64,000 bases of DNA from Siphlonurus alternatus (Eukaryota > Arthropoda > Insecta > Ephemeroptera > Siphlonuridae). The DNA lies in NCBI GenBank assembly GCA_949825025.1, contig OX463780.1, positions 40,776,979 through 40,840,978 of the forward strand. Direction: 5' to 3'. The notes beneath the pieces are model-generated. The model saw nothing but the letters and a program-made list of their open reading frames with translations. It made no database searches and was not told the origin of the DNA. Below are positions 35,341-58,073 of the stretch, piece by piece; position 1 is the first letter of the stretch, and the number at the start of each line of letters is the position of its first letter. The position numbers and the translations under genes are program-made.

Positions 35341-36254
35341 TTTGATGAACTCAACATGAGTGTTTTACATCAAGTTTTTTTCAAGTTCAAGTTTTTTTTT
35401 TTTAAATATTTTACGTCCTTTTATGCAAACGTCTGGGTATAATAATAAAAATAATGAACTTTTTATACATCAATTTATTGTAGCACGTTCGTGCGGTTTT
35501 AATATAGCTGAAAACTGAAAACAATAAAACATATTAATTAATCTTGCCATGTACATATACATACTATCATAAAAAAAAGATGTATATATACTGTACATTT
35601 TTTTTCTATGATAATATAATGCTTTCAAAACATTACCTACTAATTAAATATCTTAATTAGTAAATCATGATCGAGCCATATAGTCGAGCACGTAAAATTA
35701 TATTACTTAATTATTTATAAAAGGAAACAACAAAATCGATTTTATGGTATATGGCATAAACGTACACTTCATTATAGCTTGTAAAATTGTTACAACTGGA
35801 TATATATTTTTTTTAATCTACATCACTATTTCAATCTTCTCGCGTGGGTCGATTAATAAAAAGGGGACTTTTAAATTATTAAAGTTTACAGCCGAATTAT
35901 ATACACAATTGGTGAAGGACAGTAGGCGTATGCGTCTGTAGAAGCAATTTATTGTTTCTGAAGGTTGACGTTTAGTTTGTAAGTTAATTGTTGGTGTTGC
36001 GGCACTTTTGTAATTACATAAATTGTATTTAATTAAATAGCTCTTATGGTTTTTTTGCTTCGCCGGGAGTATATCGGCGAGCGACACAAAGTTCATACCA
36101 TACGCGCTCATAATAACATCGTGTCTGCTGCTGGTGACTGACAGCACTCACTTCGCCTTGAACATCAACGATATGATGTTAATGATTGTTTATCTGCTGT
36201 GCACAGTAATAAATAATACTGTGCTATTATAGTTTAAAAATACATAATTGAATT

Positions 36255-36380
36255 CTAAACCAAAGTTTCATGGTTTCACAATTTCGTAACTGAAAAAAAA
36301 AAAACAAAAAAAACATTGCATTTTTATTTCAAATACGAAATTGTAAAACCAGTTATTTTATAATGAAACTTTGGTTATAT
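36255..36380. repeat. imperfect fold-back element
   Basis: ACCAAAGTTTCAT and CACAATTTCGTA on the left match complements on the right (TACGAAATTGTAAAACC, ATGAAACTTTGGT). An A-rich centre separates them. Confidence 0.6.
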
Positions 36381-37102
36381 ATTAGATATATTTATATTAC
36401 AGCCGAATTATATTCACACTCAATTTACAACGATTGATTAATATTATATGTTCAAATTTATGACTGCATTAGTTAATTGTATTTTTTTCTATAAAGAATT
36501 TGAAATATAAAACATACAAAGTGCATATATAGATTACAGATACAGAAGCCATGAGAAAAAATGTTGATTATTATCGCTCAAGCACAACAAATATTTAAAA
36601 AAAAAATATGAGACGTAAAAAAAACTTAGTATGTTTTATATTTCAAATTTTTCACTAATACAGTCGATCATTTCAGCATATAATCAAAGAATCACCGCAG
36701 CCTTATTTGCTCCAACTCCCCTCAATGATGCTCTCTTTCTAAACCAATCGTCCTCCACAGCAATAATAAATAATCTCCTTAAACATAATCTTATCAGAAG
36801 GTTGAGACATCTGCGAGTCAGATGGGTCTCATAAATCTATTGAGTCTGTCTCTGATGTAATATATTAACACAATGAGTAATCTGCACAACAATCGGTCAT
36901 ATCCTTATTGTAACAAACTTCTTATAATTAATTAATATTATTTATAATTAAGAAGTATAAAAATACGGGCAATAAATGACATTTACAAAGCCTGCGAATT
37001 TATATCATGAACACTTGGTAATATAGCAGAAAAACATCTTGACTGCATATAGCTGCTCCATAGTAGCAGTAGAATGTATAGTTACTAATCATAATAATTA
37101 TA

Positions 37103-37105
<3 letters not shown>

Positions 37106-37160
<55 letters not shown>
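37106..37160. repeat. (TA)n microsatellite
   Basis: Uninterrupted TA run; a second run lies 0.65 kb downstream. Confidence 0.95.
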
Positions 37161-37164
<4 letters not shown>

Positions 37165-37381
37165 TATTCAGTATTTATGAAAAGTAAATGAAAACCTAAA
37201 TAATTTGTTTTAAAGTATACAATATTTTTAAGTACAGAACTCTCTATATCTTAATCATAGTAGTTAAAATAAACATATAAAATTTACATTACTTACACAG
37301 GATATTTATCTTTATTTTCTTTAGTATCTGTAATACAGTAAAGTAAAATGTTCCATATAAATTACGCTATGTACAAAAATA

Positions 37382-37701
37382 AATGGAGTGCCGACCTCAA
37401 AATTTTTTATTGCAGAAATGGATAGAGGATGAAAAGTTATGTTACTCTGATTTTTTTCAGATTTTTTAGGACCGGGAAGTATTGCTAAAAAGTTTTGGCG
37501 AGGTCGGGTTCGAATCCACGTCCCTTTTGGGTCCTATCTTTTATTAAGAGAGGCGGCAAGGAGGCGGCACTTTTTCTGCACTTTCAATAATTTTTAAAAA
37601 TAGTTGCCAGACTCTAAAAAATCTGAAAAAAATCAGAGTAGCATAACTTTGCACCCTCTATCCATTTCTGCAATAAAAAAAATTGAGGTCGATACTCCAT
37701 T
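37382..37701. repeat. fold-back element related to family A
   Basis: 320 bp with termini AATGGAGTGCCGACCTCAA and near-complement. Internal TTTATTGCAGAAATGGATAG is shared with family A but the outer 15 bp and the centre differ. It is a sister family with swapped termini. Confidence 0.75.
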
Positions 37702-37800
37702 CTGTATCATTTATCAACATTGATATTAAATTTATTTGTGATGTATGCATCATAAAATAGAAAATTTTACACTATTTGCCTATATAAGCTCAGATCACAA

Positions 37801-37801
<1 letters not shown>

Positions 37802-37860
<59 letters not shown>
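37802..37860. repeat. (TA)n microsatellite
   Basis: Uninterrupted TA run. Confidence 0.95.
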
Positions 37861-37864
<4 letters not shown>

Positions 37865-38182
37865 CTAAAAAGCTGTGAACGTTTAGTGCTATGATGTATA
37901 AACTTTGTATGGTGATATTTGATATCATTTCTGGGGATTAATTCTTATGCCATTCTCAAACACAACTAAATTAATCAAGAAAATTATCAGAGTTTGCTGG
38001 AAAGTGAGATCAACAGCACGTAAAAACATATCACAACAAAATAATGAGATAAAAAAAAGGGAAAGAAACACAAAACAATAGACAATAAATAAATAAAATA
38101 ATTCATGGTTGAATGAAATATTTAAAGCCATTATAGTATGACTGTATAGCAAAAGCTGCATGTGACTGAGCTTATATTTATT

Positions 38183-38217
<35 letters not shown>

Positions 38218-38948
38218 CTTTTTCTTTTTTACTCGCACAAATTAAATACAGTAACATTATTGTACTGTATTTCTGTATTGATGAGCATAAAGAAAAAAAT
38301 AGTATGCAGAAAATTTATTTTAAGTAAAATTTTTAAAATTTATTGTTATACTTTACATTCTTTAAAATCATGCAAAAATTTGAGCAAAAATTGAGAGTAA
38401 AAATGCCTGACATACCATCCTGAAGTGTTCCCATGCTGAGCACAGGCCAGCTCCGAGTACGAGATGTGCAGAAAAGTTCCTCAAACCATGGTCATCTTAA
38501 GTCCAATTGCAAGTGTCTGGGGAAAAATGAAATGTGTGATGGTTAGGAATAAGAGGGGGAAAATTCAGGTATTCAGTGAGTGTGTGTTATGGCACACAGT
38601 ATACAGTATTTAAACAAATACCCAAGGGAAACAATATGCCTCCTTTTAATCACTGAAACCAAGATGATTTTTATAAAACATGTTTTTTATGATGTAACTC
38701 ATAAGGCCTGTGGCCTGCGTATAGACATGGCACTTCTTATTATTGTAGTTTCCCTTCAGAATATGTACTGCATCTTAGAGTTCTGCACGGGCCTAGCTAA
38801 ACCCAGGGCTAATCCTCTATCGAACCGGGTAGTCACTCCCGACCCTTACAAAAAAAAATTATTGTTGAAATTTGTAAACAACAAGCAAATAATCCCTTTT
38901 TAACCAATAGGAAGGCGTTTCAGCAAAAAGGGTAATTTCTAAAGGTGC

Positions 38949-39197
38949 TTTCACATATATAGTCCGATTTCGCTACGGAGTCCGTAGAAATGCCGCAAGC
39001 CTTTCACATACTCTCGTTAATCTGCGGCAGCTGCGGCGGAAAATCATGTGAATGCCGTAGATAAATCAAGATGAGTTTGATTTTGCTATGGCGTGCCGTA
39101 GAACGCCGCAGCAGCAGATCGCGATCTCAACGGCGTAATCAACATTTGCTACGGCGTGCTACGGCATGATTCCGTAGCAAAATCGGACTATGTGAAA
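38949..39197. repeat. fold-back element with TCCGTAG/CTACGGC motifs
   Basis: Arms start TTTCACATATATAGTCCG and end CGGACTATGTGAAA. The interior repeats short CTACGG/CCGTAG words on both strands. About 250 bp, GC-richer than its surroundings. Confidence 0.7.
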
Positions 39198-39774
39198 TCA
39201 GAATTCAGTATTGGGCTTCCATAAGCTGGAAGGGAGTGACTTTACCCCCTACAATAGAGGATTAGCCCTGAATTTCAATGAATATATGTTTTTTTTCCAT
39301 TATTGTTACTTTATTTAAGGGAGAAGAAGAAAGGAAAAGAGAAAGAAAAAAAAAAAAGAAAGCCAAAAAGGATATAAAACGGCTCTGTTGTCAGTTTTAT
39401 AAAGGGTTGTAAAGTACAGTACTAAAATAAAGAGGCACCCATCAAGTTTAAACTACTTTGAACCACCAGACGGGTCACGGGCTGCGCTGCGAGGCAGGAT
39501 TCATGGGCCTGGGGCCGAAGGCAGCATGCAGCCACCGGAACAGGATTTAAAAATCCGACCCGTTCTGACCTCCACTATACATCTAGTGTTCAACTATAAT
39601 AGTATAGGGCTTTGGTCTAGCTGCACTGTCCATAAGTTACCTATATAGCATATTGCTATATTATAGTTACAATACATAAAAATATAGGCATATACATACA
39701 TTACACTGTATTACATATGCACACAGACAAAATTTATTGTCTGTGATATGCATGATGCATACTGTACTGGTATA

Positions 39775-39930
39775 ACAGGGGGGCTGCAGCCCTCCCCCCC
39801 CCCCCACTCCCCGAAATTTTAGATTTAACATGGGCAATTTAGGCACTTCTCCCACTCCAAAATTTTGTTTTCACATTGGTCTTATGGAGGCAGCCCCCTC
39901 CGAATTTTTTTCCTGGATCCGAGCCTGCTT
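39775..39930 (-). repeat. GC-rich interspersed repeat
   Basis: Shares CCCATGTTA, GGGGCTGC-type and GGATCC/GATCCAG-type blocks, in opposite orientation, with 43470-43700. Contains a C-run. Class not recognised. Confidence 0.5.
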
Positions 39931-41335
39931 TGCATAACTATAATCTATATCAGTACTGTATATCAGTATAGACCTACGTACAGTATGCATAATATAATAT
40001 ATTATTATGCATACTGTATTATTGTATGATACTGTATATTTATATGCATACATATTATGCCATACATACTGTACAGTAGTATAATGTATATTTTAATAAT
40101 TAAAGTACGACATATGTACAAAAAATACAGTATTTAGTTTAAAACTTACCAACTAGGAAAATGTTCTAAAATTTTGACCATGTCCAGTTATATACGTTCA
40201 TCATTTATTCACCTCAAAAGAATGGTTATATAAATCACACAAAGTTCCTTGATGTAGCATGCAACTTAAATTTTAAATGGAGAAAATATTAAAACAGCTG
40301 AAACTTTTGCACCAGCAACCAGCAACACCACTGCAGTGTAAATCTGTAAATATATAGGGTAACCCACCCAGGCACCCAACATCCCAACAACCAACAGAGA
40401 GATAACTGAGGGGGCGGGCAAGGGGGCGGGGCTGAAAAAGGACGTGTCGAAAGTGCTCTGCAGGTAAAATTTAAAACTAACTTCAGCTCGGCCCCCGCGC
40501 AATATCCAAATCATAAGACTTGATTTTTATTACGTTATAATTTATAAATACCATTGCAGTGTTAGATACCATATTAATATATTGAGTTGTACGTTACGAC
40601 ATTAGTTAAATTAATCTTCAACATTATTATAAAAAAATATATTGTCATGCAGCAGGAGTGCAATTATAAAGTTTTTTTTTCAGTTATATATATAATATAT
40701 ATATATATATAAGTACCGTTTAATAATAATATATATGCATGGCATGTATAGAGGACATAAAGGACCAATTAAGAGATGACGCTGACGCCTGAAAATTATG
40801 CTCTTTGCATCAAAAAAGGATAAGGCAATACCTATATAGCATATATATTATATATATATGCATGGGGATTGGGGAGCGATACACAAAAATTATCAAATTT
40901 TTAGGAAAGAAATCACTTTACGATCGAATTAAGTTTGAAATATTTGTCCGAAAGTATATATTATTTGACAACTAATTATATATGGTGTTGACATTTCTGT
41001 AAAATATATTATGCTGTGGCTGCTGACAGAAGAGAGCATTTACATGATATATATTTTACAATGTTAATCATATATACAGCAATCCTCGCCAGACGCGCGC
41101 GGCCATGCAGACGCATGCACGTAGTTCCAGCAGTTACCACTATATATATATATATATATACCCTTGTCAAAAAATGAGTCTAGTAGTCAAGTGGTTGACG
41201 ACTTAAAACAAGTACTTGACTACTTAAAACAAGTAGTCAGACTACTGGGTCAAGTAGTCGGACTACTGAGTCAAGTGCTCAGGTGCTCAGTGTTCAAAAT
41301 CTTGACCACTTGTTAAGTAGTCGGACCACTGAATC

Positions 41336-42003
41336 AAGTAGTCAGCGCTCAGTGTTCATAAAATCTCGATCACTTGGTAAGTAGTCAGAATTTTGTGACC
41401 ACTTATGCAAGTAGTCAGCGCTCAGTGTTCATAAAATCTCGACCACTTGGTAAGTAGTCAGAATTTTGTGACTACTTATGCAAGTAGTCGGCGCTCAGTG
41501 TTCATAAAATCTCGACCACTTCGTAAGTAGTCAGAATTTTGTGACTACTTATGCAAGTAGTCGGCGCTCAGTGTTCATAAAATTTCGACCACTTGGTAAG
41601 TAGTCAGAATTTTGTGACTACTTATGCAAGTAGTCGGCGCTCAGTGTTCATAAAATTTCGACCACTTGGTAAGTAGTCAGAATTTTGTGACTACTTATGC
41701 AAGTAGTCGGCGTTCAGTGTTCATAAAATCTCGACCACTTGGTAAGTAGTCAGAATTTTGTGACTACTTATGCAAGTAGTCGGCGCTCAGTGTTCATAAA
41801 ATTTCGACCACTTGGTAAGTAGTCAGAATTTTGTGACTACTTATGCAAGTAGTCGGCGTTCAGTGTTCATAAAATCTCGACCACTTCGTAAGTTATAGTC
41901 AGATTTTTGTGACTACTTATGCAATTAAGTAGTCGGCGCTCAGTGTTCATAAAATCTTGATCACTTGGTAAGTAGTCAGAATTTTGTGACTACTTATGCA
42001 AGT
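41336..42003. repeat. 73-bp tandem array, about 9 units
   Basis: Unit begins AAGTAGTCGGCGCTCAGTG and contains CGACCACTTGGTAAGTAGTC. Copies differ by a few bases; the unit near 41880-41940 has small insertions. It lies wholly inside the left subterminal zone of the outer element. Confidence 0.9.
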
Positions 42004-42685
42004 AGTCGAAACATCATGACCACATAGCATTTGACTACTTAATTAGTTGTCACAAAATTCTGACTACTTAAGAAAGTGATCACTTACCAAGTAGTCAATT
42101 GTACGGGGTTCTCGTGATGAAGAAAATTATCTAAAATGGTGGCACTAAACACATGTGAGACGGGGTTGTGTGTGCAGAGCTCCCGGAACAATTTGTTTTT
42201 CAAGCAGTTTTACATCAGATAAGTACCTTTTCAGTACCTAAAACGTATTATGAAATTTTATTTATTAAAATTCTCGTTACTTTGTGTCAAATTATTTGTT
42301 CTAGGTAGCCTTAAACAGTCAATGTTTATCGGCTCTTGGAACTTGATAAAAAAGACGCCGAGATGAAAGCCGTTGGTAATTATTCTTCAAAGATGTTCAT
42401 TTTTTATTATGTATTTTATTTATTATATTAATAATTATAAATCTTTAATAATCAACGTGTTTTTTTTTTCATATATATTTTTTTTTATTATATATTTATA
42501 AAGTATGAATTAAAAAATATTATTCTTTCATTTTGCTGTAAAAAATTAAAAAAATACTTAGGAAATTAAATTAAAATTAATAAGTTGGGAATAATTTAAT
42601 AAAGTAAATGTTTTAAAAAGTTTTTTTTTTTAAAAAAAGTTTTAAAAAAAAAGTAAATGTTTTTATTGCATGGAGCGTAAAATTA

Positions 42686-44595
42686 CCCTTGTCCAAAAAT
42701 TAGAGTAGTGGTCATTGCATGATTTGACCACCTAAAATGAGTGGTCAGACCACTAGATTTAGTGGTAGGACCACTAAATTTAGTGGTAGGACCACTAAAT
42801 CTAGTGGTAGAGCCTAGTGGTAGTGGTCAGACCATGTGGTAGCCTTATAGTGGTAGGACCACTAGACTAAGTGGTAGGACCTAAGTGGTAGTGGTCAGAT
42901 CTAGTGGTAGTGGTCACACCAAGTGGTAGCTTTAGTGGTAGGACCACTAGACTAAGTGGTAGGACCTAAGTGGTAGTGGTCAGATCTAGTGGTAGTGGTC
43001 AGACTAAGTGGTAGGACCTAAGTGGTAGTGGTCAGATCTAGTGGTAGTGGTCACATCAAGTGGTAGCCTTAGTGGTAGGACCACTAGACTAAGTGGTAGT
43101 GGTCAGACTAAGTGGTAGGACCTAAGTGGTAGTGGTCAGATCTAGTGGTAGTGGTCACATCAAGTGGTAGCCTTAGTGGTAGGACCACTAGACTAAGTGG
43201 TAGGACCCAAGTGGTAGTGGTCAGACTAAGTGGTAGGCTTAGTGGTAGGACCACTAGACTAAGTGGTAGGACCTAAGTGGTAGTGGTCAGACCAAGTGGT
43301 AGTGGTCAGAGTGTTAGCCTAAGTGATAAGAGGTGTGTAATATTTTTATTACTTATTAATTGTTGGGGTACGGAGTTTCATGGCTTGCAAATATACATAC
43401 TGCACTGACCGTCCTGATCAACTGAGGATTTCCACGGTTCCCTCAGTCTCGATCACCTCTCTAACGCGTAACAGGCGCATCAGATCCAGAAAAAAATTTG
43501 GGGCAGGAGGGGGGGAGGCGGGGGCAGGGCGGGGGCGGCTGCAAAATTTGGAAGAGGGGCTTATGCTGCATGGGCAGGGCTACCGCAAATGTTAAAAAAA
43601 TTTAAATGGGGGAAACGCCTATATTGCCCATGTTATATAATATATCCAAAATTTTGAGGGGAGGGGCACCCCCCCCCCCTGGATTCGCGCCTGCCGTGGC
43701 CGCACCATATAAATATATCCGTTGTCAAAAAAAAAAAAAAAAAAAATTGACCACTTAATTATCTAGTGGTCAGATTTTTTACCACTGAGCTCAGTGGTCA
43801 CTCTAGAGCGCATGCGCAACGTCACGTGATAAAGAAACATCATGGCGTCGCACACGAGGTCGAGCAAAGTGCGAGCTCTGAAAAACGTATTATCAAGCTG
43901 TTTTATGTCAGATAAGTACCTTTTTAGTACATAAAACGTGTTATGAAATGTTCTTTTGTTAAGTTCTCGTTACTTTGTGTTGAATAATTTGTTCCAGGTA
44001 GCCTTAAACAGTCAATGATTGTCGGCTTCCTTTGGGACATGACAAAAATATCGCCGGAACATCTAGCTGGTTGGTAATTATTCTTCAAAAACTTGCATGC
44101 TTTATAATTATTATTATATTTCTTTTGTATTGTAATTTTATTAATGTTATATAATAATAAACATGAACAATTCTCTCTCAGTGCATGCCTTTTTGTCGTT
44201 TTCTTGTACACACGCATGTATAATATGTATCATTTTTACCTTGAATTAAGTGAAATAATTTACTTATTCAAGGTAGAAATGTGAAATAATAATTTTATTA
44301 CAGGTTGTTAGCTATTTTTTCCACTGTCTGAGGCTGAAGAAAGTGTGCTAACTGCTTCGTGATATACGGCGTGTGATCACCATCTACTAACGATTTTTTG
44401 ACCACTAGACCACGGCGCTACCACTAGAGCGTGACCACTAGAATTGACCACTAGAGTGACCACTAGGGTGACCACTAGGGTGACCACTAGGGTGACCACT
44501 AGAATTGACCACTTAATCCCTGACCATGACCACTGGCCAATCTACCACTAAGCAGTGGTCAAACGCTTGACCACTGCGGATTTTTTGGACAAGGG
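42686..44595. mobile_element. inner DNA element with AGTGGTC arrays at both ends
   Basis: Left end CCCTTGTCCAAAAATTAG; right end on the minus strand CCCTTGTCCAAAAAATCC. The left zone (42700-43330) repeats AGTGGTC and AGTGGTAGGACC dozens of times; the right zone (44395-44590) repeats the complement GACCACT. Its interior is homologous to the outer element: 43894-44085 matches 42201-42390 (shared CAGATAAGTACC and TAGCCTTAAACAGTCAATG), and 44230-44380 resembles 44645-44800. It has no intact transposase. AAATT lies on both sides, a possible target duplication. Confidence 0.7.
43470..43700 (+). repeat. GC-rich interspersed repeat inside the inner element
   Basis: Homologous, in opposite orientation, to 39775-39930. 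G-runs at one end and C-runs at the other. It interrupts the inner DNA element, so it is younger than that element. Confidence 0.5.
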
Positions 44596-45079
44596 AAATT
44601 GGTATGTATATTATAGATGTTTCTCGTCCTATTTGTTTGTCACGTTTTTATCTTGAATTATTACAAAGTATTATAATTACATTTTAATAATTCAAGTTAA
44701 AAATGTGAAAGAATAATTTCTTTACTTGTTCCAGTTATAATTTATCTATCTGTTGGCTTAAACGGGAAAAAACTGCATCGTGATGATAGACGGATATATC
44801 GCGAGAAAATACTAAAAAACCGTTTAATTTGACCACTTGAAATCGACTACTGGTGACTACTTGAAAGTGACTACTGGTGACTACTTGAAAGTGACTACTG
44901 GTGACCACTTGAAAGTGACTACTGGTGACTACTTGAAAGTGACTACTGGTGACTACTTGAAAGTGACTACTGGTGACTACTTGCGACCACTTGGGCAGTG
45001 ACTACTTGACCACTGCTCAAATTACCACTTAGCAGTAGTCACCACTTGACTACTGCCTTTATTTTTCGACTAGGGTATA

Positions 45080-46050
45080 TACGGGTCTTTCACCATACGT
45101 CACAAAAACATGACGTCACGTGAATGTAGGCAAAAAGCACCTATTTAACATGGTAGTAGCATACCAAAAACTATTTATTTTCTGCGATATATGACGATTG
45201 TGATACCTTTGACAATTATTTTATTTGATAGATTGAAATGTCAATAAGTAAATGGAAAAAAATGCAATATTTGCCAATGATATCTGTGAAAAATACAATA
45301 AATCATTAAATAAAATGTAAATCGACTCCAAATTTCACGTCAATAATGACCATTTTACGACACTTATGCACTGATATTGACCCTAACATTCTGAAAAAAA
45401 ATCAGCCAATCACCGACCATTGCTTTCCCCGCGGACTTTTGAATACGAGGGGGAAACGGCACAACAAAGAATAATGATAAAGAAACTAGGTAAAATAAAA
45501 AAAAATATATATGTTCAAGTTATGTATATTCATTTCTTACGTATAAATTATTGTTAAAAAAAATTAAAAATATGTTAAATTAGGAGCAATAAATCAAGTG
45601 ATTCCAGTTCCCCCTAAGTACCTACTGATGAATGTAAACAACAACAAAGCCAAGCAAACACCGTATAGGTTTTCTCACTAACTTTATGACGCCAAAAAAT
45701 TATAGAAATAACCATGATAAGTAAAAAACCTAGAATTTATAATCATATATATTATGTATGTTATTGTTATAAATAAATGAATAAATAATAAATAAATAAA
45801 CAAACAAACAAACAAATAAATAAATAAAATAACTTAATGACAATTAAGCTTCAACTTAAAAATGCCGCAGCGCCGCATTCTGACATCGCTCCATAAGGTT
45901 TGTTAGGAGAAAAATCTTATTTATTTTTTCATTCAAATTCTATGCTGCACAAAATCTCGAATATTTTTTATGTCGTGTAAAGTGATCTTTCCCGTGGCTC
46001 ATATGAATTATTAATCTTGCCCTTCATAAGAACCGTCGGAAAAAATTAAA
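45080..46050. other. gene-free stretch
   Basis: AT-rich with an AAAT/AAAC simple repeat near 45770-45830. No exon-like sequence or fold-back seen. Confidence 0.5.
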
Positions 46051-46052
46051 AA

Positions 46053-46186
46053 CCTGGGGGGTCTTCAAATAACACCACTTAACTTAAACTTAGCCTAAGA
46101 CTGTCTTAGCGCAACAATAAAGAATACGCTAAGACCGTCTTAATTTTAGGATTGTTGTAATTTGTGTTATTTGAAGACCCCCCAGG
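46053..46186. repeat. fold-back element (CCTGGGGGGTCTTCAAATAA termini)
   Basis: 134 bp with about 25-bp outer arms that match exactly, plus an imperfect inner inverted repeat (CTAAGAC-GTCTTAG words). Confidence 0.8.
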
Positions 46187-46354
46187 TATATACCGCTGGG
46201 TTAAAGGATAGGAAGCTTGATAGAACATGTCGTCGCGCGCAGTTCGCGCGCTAGATTTTCATTGGCTGAGAGAATTGTGTCGTCAATGTTGAAGCTTCTC
46301 TCGATCATTAGGTTCCCTGGGTATATCACTTTGTTTATTTAAATGAAAAAAATC

Positions 46355-46710
46355 TTAAGGGTAAGGTAACGCCACCAATGTTAAAAAAAATCCCTCACAC
46401 AAAAATTCTGAAAAAAATTTAAAATGTTCTCCTCTACACCCCCTATCAGTACCTAAAATATCAGGTATACAAATACGATCTAGTTTTTGAGTTATGAATT
46501 TTTAAAGTTGACTAATTTAACATGGAAGTTTCATTTCTCCATGTTAAAGTAGTCAACTTTAAAAATTCATAACTCAAAAACTAGATCGTATTTGTATACC
46601 TGATATTTTAGGTACTGATAGGGGGTGTAGAGGGGAACATTTTAAATTTTTTTCAGAATTTTTGTGTGAGGGACTTTTTTTTAACATTGGTGGCGTTACC
46701 TTACCCTTAA
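46355..46710. repeat. TTAA-flanked fold-back (piggyBac-like)
   Basis: TTAA at both ends (46355-46358, 46707-46710). Termini GGGTAAGGTAACGCC and complement. Arms of about 170 bp are almost identical to the centre. Confidence 0.8.
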
Positions 46711-46900
46711 GATTATTAAATTTTTAATTGTAATTTATTTTTATTAGTAGGAAAATTCATTTAACATTTTTATAATTTATAAAAAATCTCAATTAATGAA
46801 ACATAAACAAATATTAGTACAACATATGGGTTGTAAAGTTGTTATATATTCTATAGATATAATTTATAATTTTTGTGTTATTTTTTTTTTTTTTTTTAAA

Positions 46901-47475
46901 TTAAAGTAGAGTCAGCGAGTTGAGTGAGCAGTGCATGACGGGAATGACGTCACGCACTAGATATGTGCATACGAAAAAGTTACGTCGGCTCCTCAAAAGC
47001 TGCGCAGTAGAAATTTATGCAAGTTGCGCAATACGAGCATCTGCTGAAGTTATATAGTGTTGTTGATCCCGTTGATCCAGTCAGCTGTTAACCCGTAGAC
47101 CGCAACATTTGAAATGAAAATTTTCCTTGGATTTTGGTATTGTATCAGAATTTTCTCAAAATTTTTATGAAGGGCTAATAAAAGTTATGACACTTTCTGA
47201 TTCACCATAATATGTTCTATCTTAGAATATTTTTTAAACACATTTTACGGGAGATTGCGAAAGAAATTAAAGTTCGAATAAAAAAGAAGCCACGTTTTTC
47301 GAGCGTTAGCATGGAGTAGATGGACGAAGTCATCGACTTTTAGACCCAAATGCTCAGAATTTTTACGAAGGACGGTCTCAACTGATTTCAGATGCTTATT
47401 TATGGTGCTCCAAAGTAACTTTTTACATGCAAGAGAATGAGCTTTACCATCGGTCAATTTTTCGCTCACTCTACT

Positions 47476-47479
<4 letters not shown>
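46901..47479. repeat. TTAA-type element(s) abutting the CAPN7 stop codon
   Basis: The right end is CGCTCACTCTACT followed by TTAA at 47476-47479, the same terminus as elements at 55556 and 61080. Two left ends are possible: TTAA plus AGTTCGAATAAA at 47267, or TTAA plus AGTAGAGTCAGCG at 46901. The minus frame 47469-47245 is open and protein-like but matches nothing I recognise. The sequence probably serves as CAPN7 3' UTR. Confidence 0.55.

Positions 47480-58073
<10,594 letters not shown>

Larger units (their letters stand above)
41161..45075. mobile_element. outer DNA element with AGTAGTC arrays at both ends
   Basis: Left end CCCTTGTCAAAAAATGAG and right end (read inward on the minus strand) CCCTAGTCGAAAAATAAAG form the terminal repeat. 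Both are followed by AGTAGTCAAGTGGT. It sits in a TA run (TATATA before, TATATA after), compatible with a TA target. The left subterminal zone (41180-42080) is packed with AGTAGTC; the right zone (44825-45060) is packed with the complement GACTACT. The non-array interior (42100-42685 and 44596-44824) has no long open frame. A related element (42686-44595) is inserted within it, so the outer element alone is about 2.0 kb. No transposase is visible; superfamily not assigned. Confidence 0.7.

Noticed and set aside
41336..42003. Regularly spaced repeats resembling a CRISPR array
   Set aside because: Units are contiguous with no unique spacers, and the genome is eukaryotic; it is a tandem satellite.
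47245..47469. Minus-strand frame of 74 residues as a separate gene
   Set aside because: It lies inside a TTAA-type element next to the CAPN7 stop and has no start context or family match. At most it is a transposase relic.
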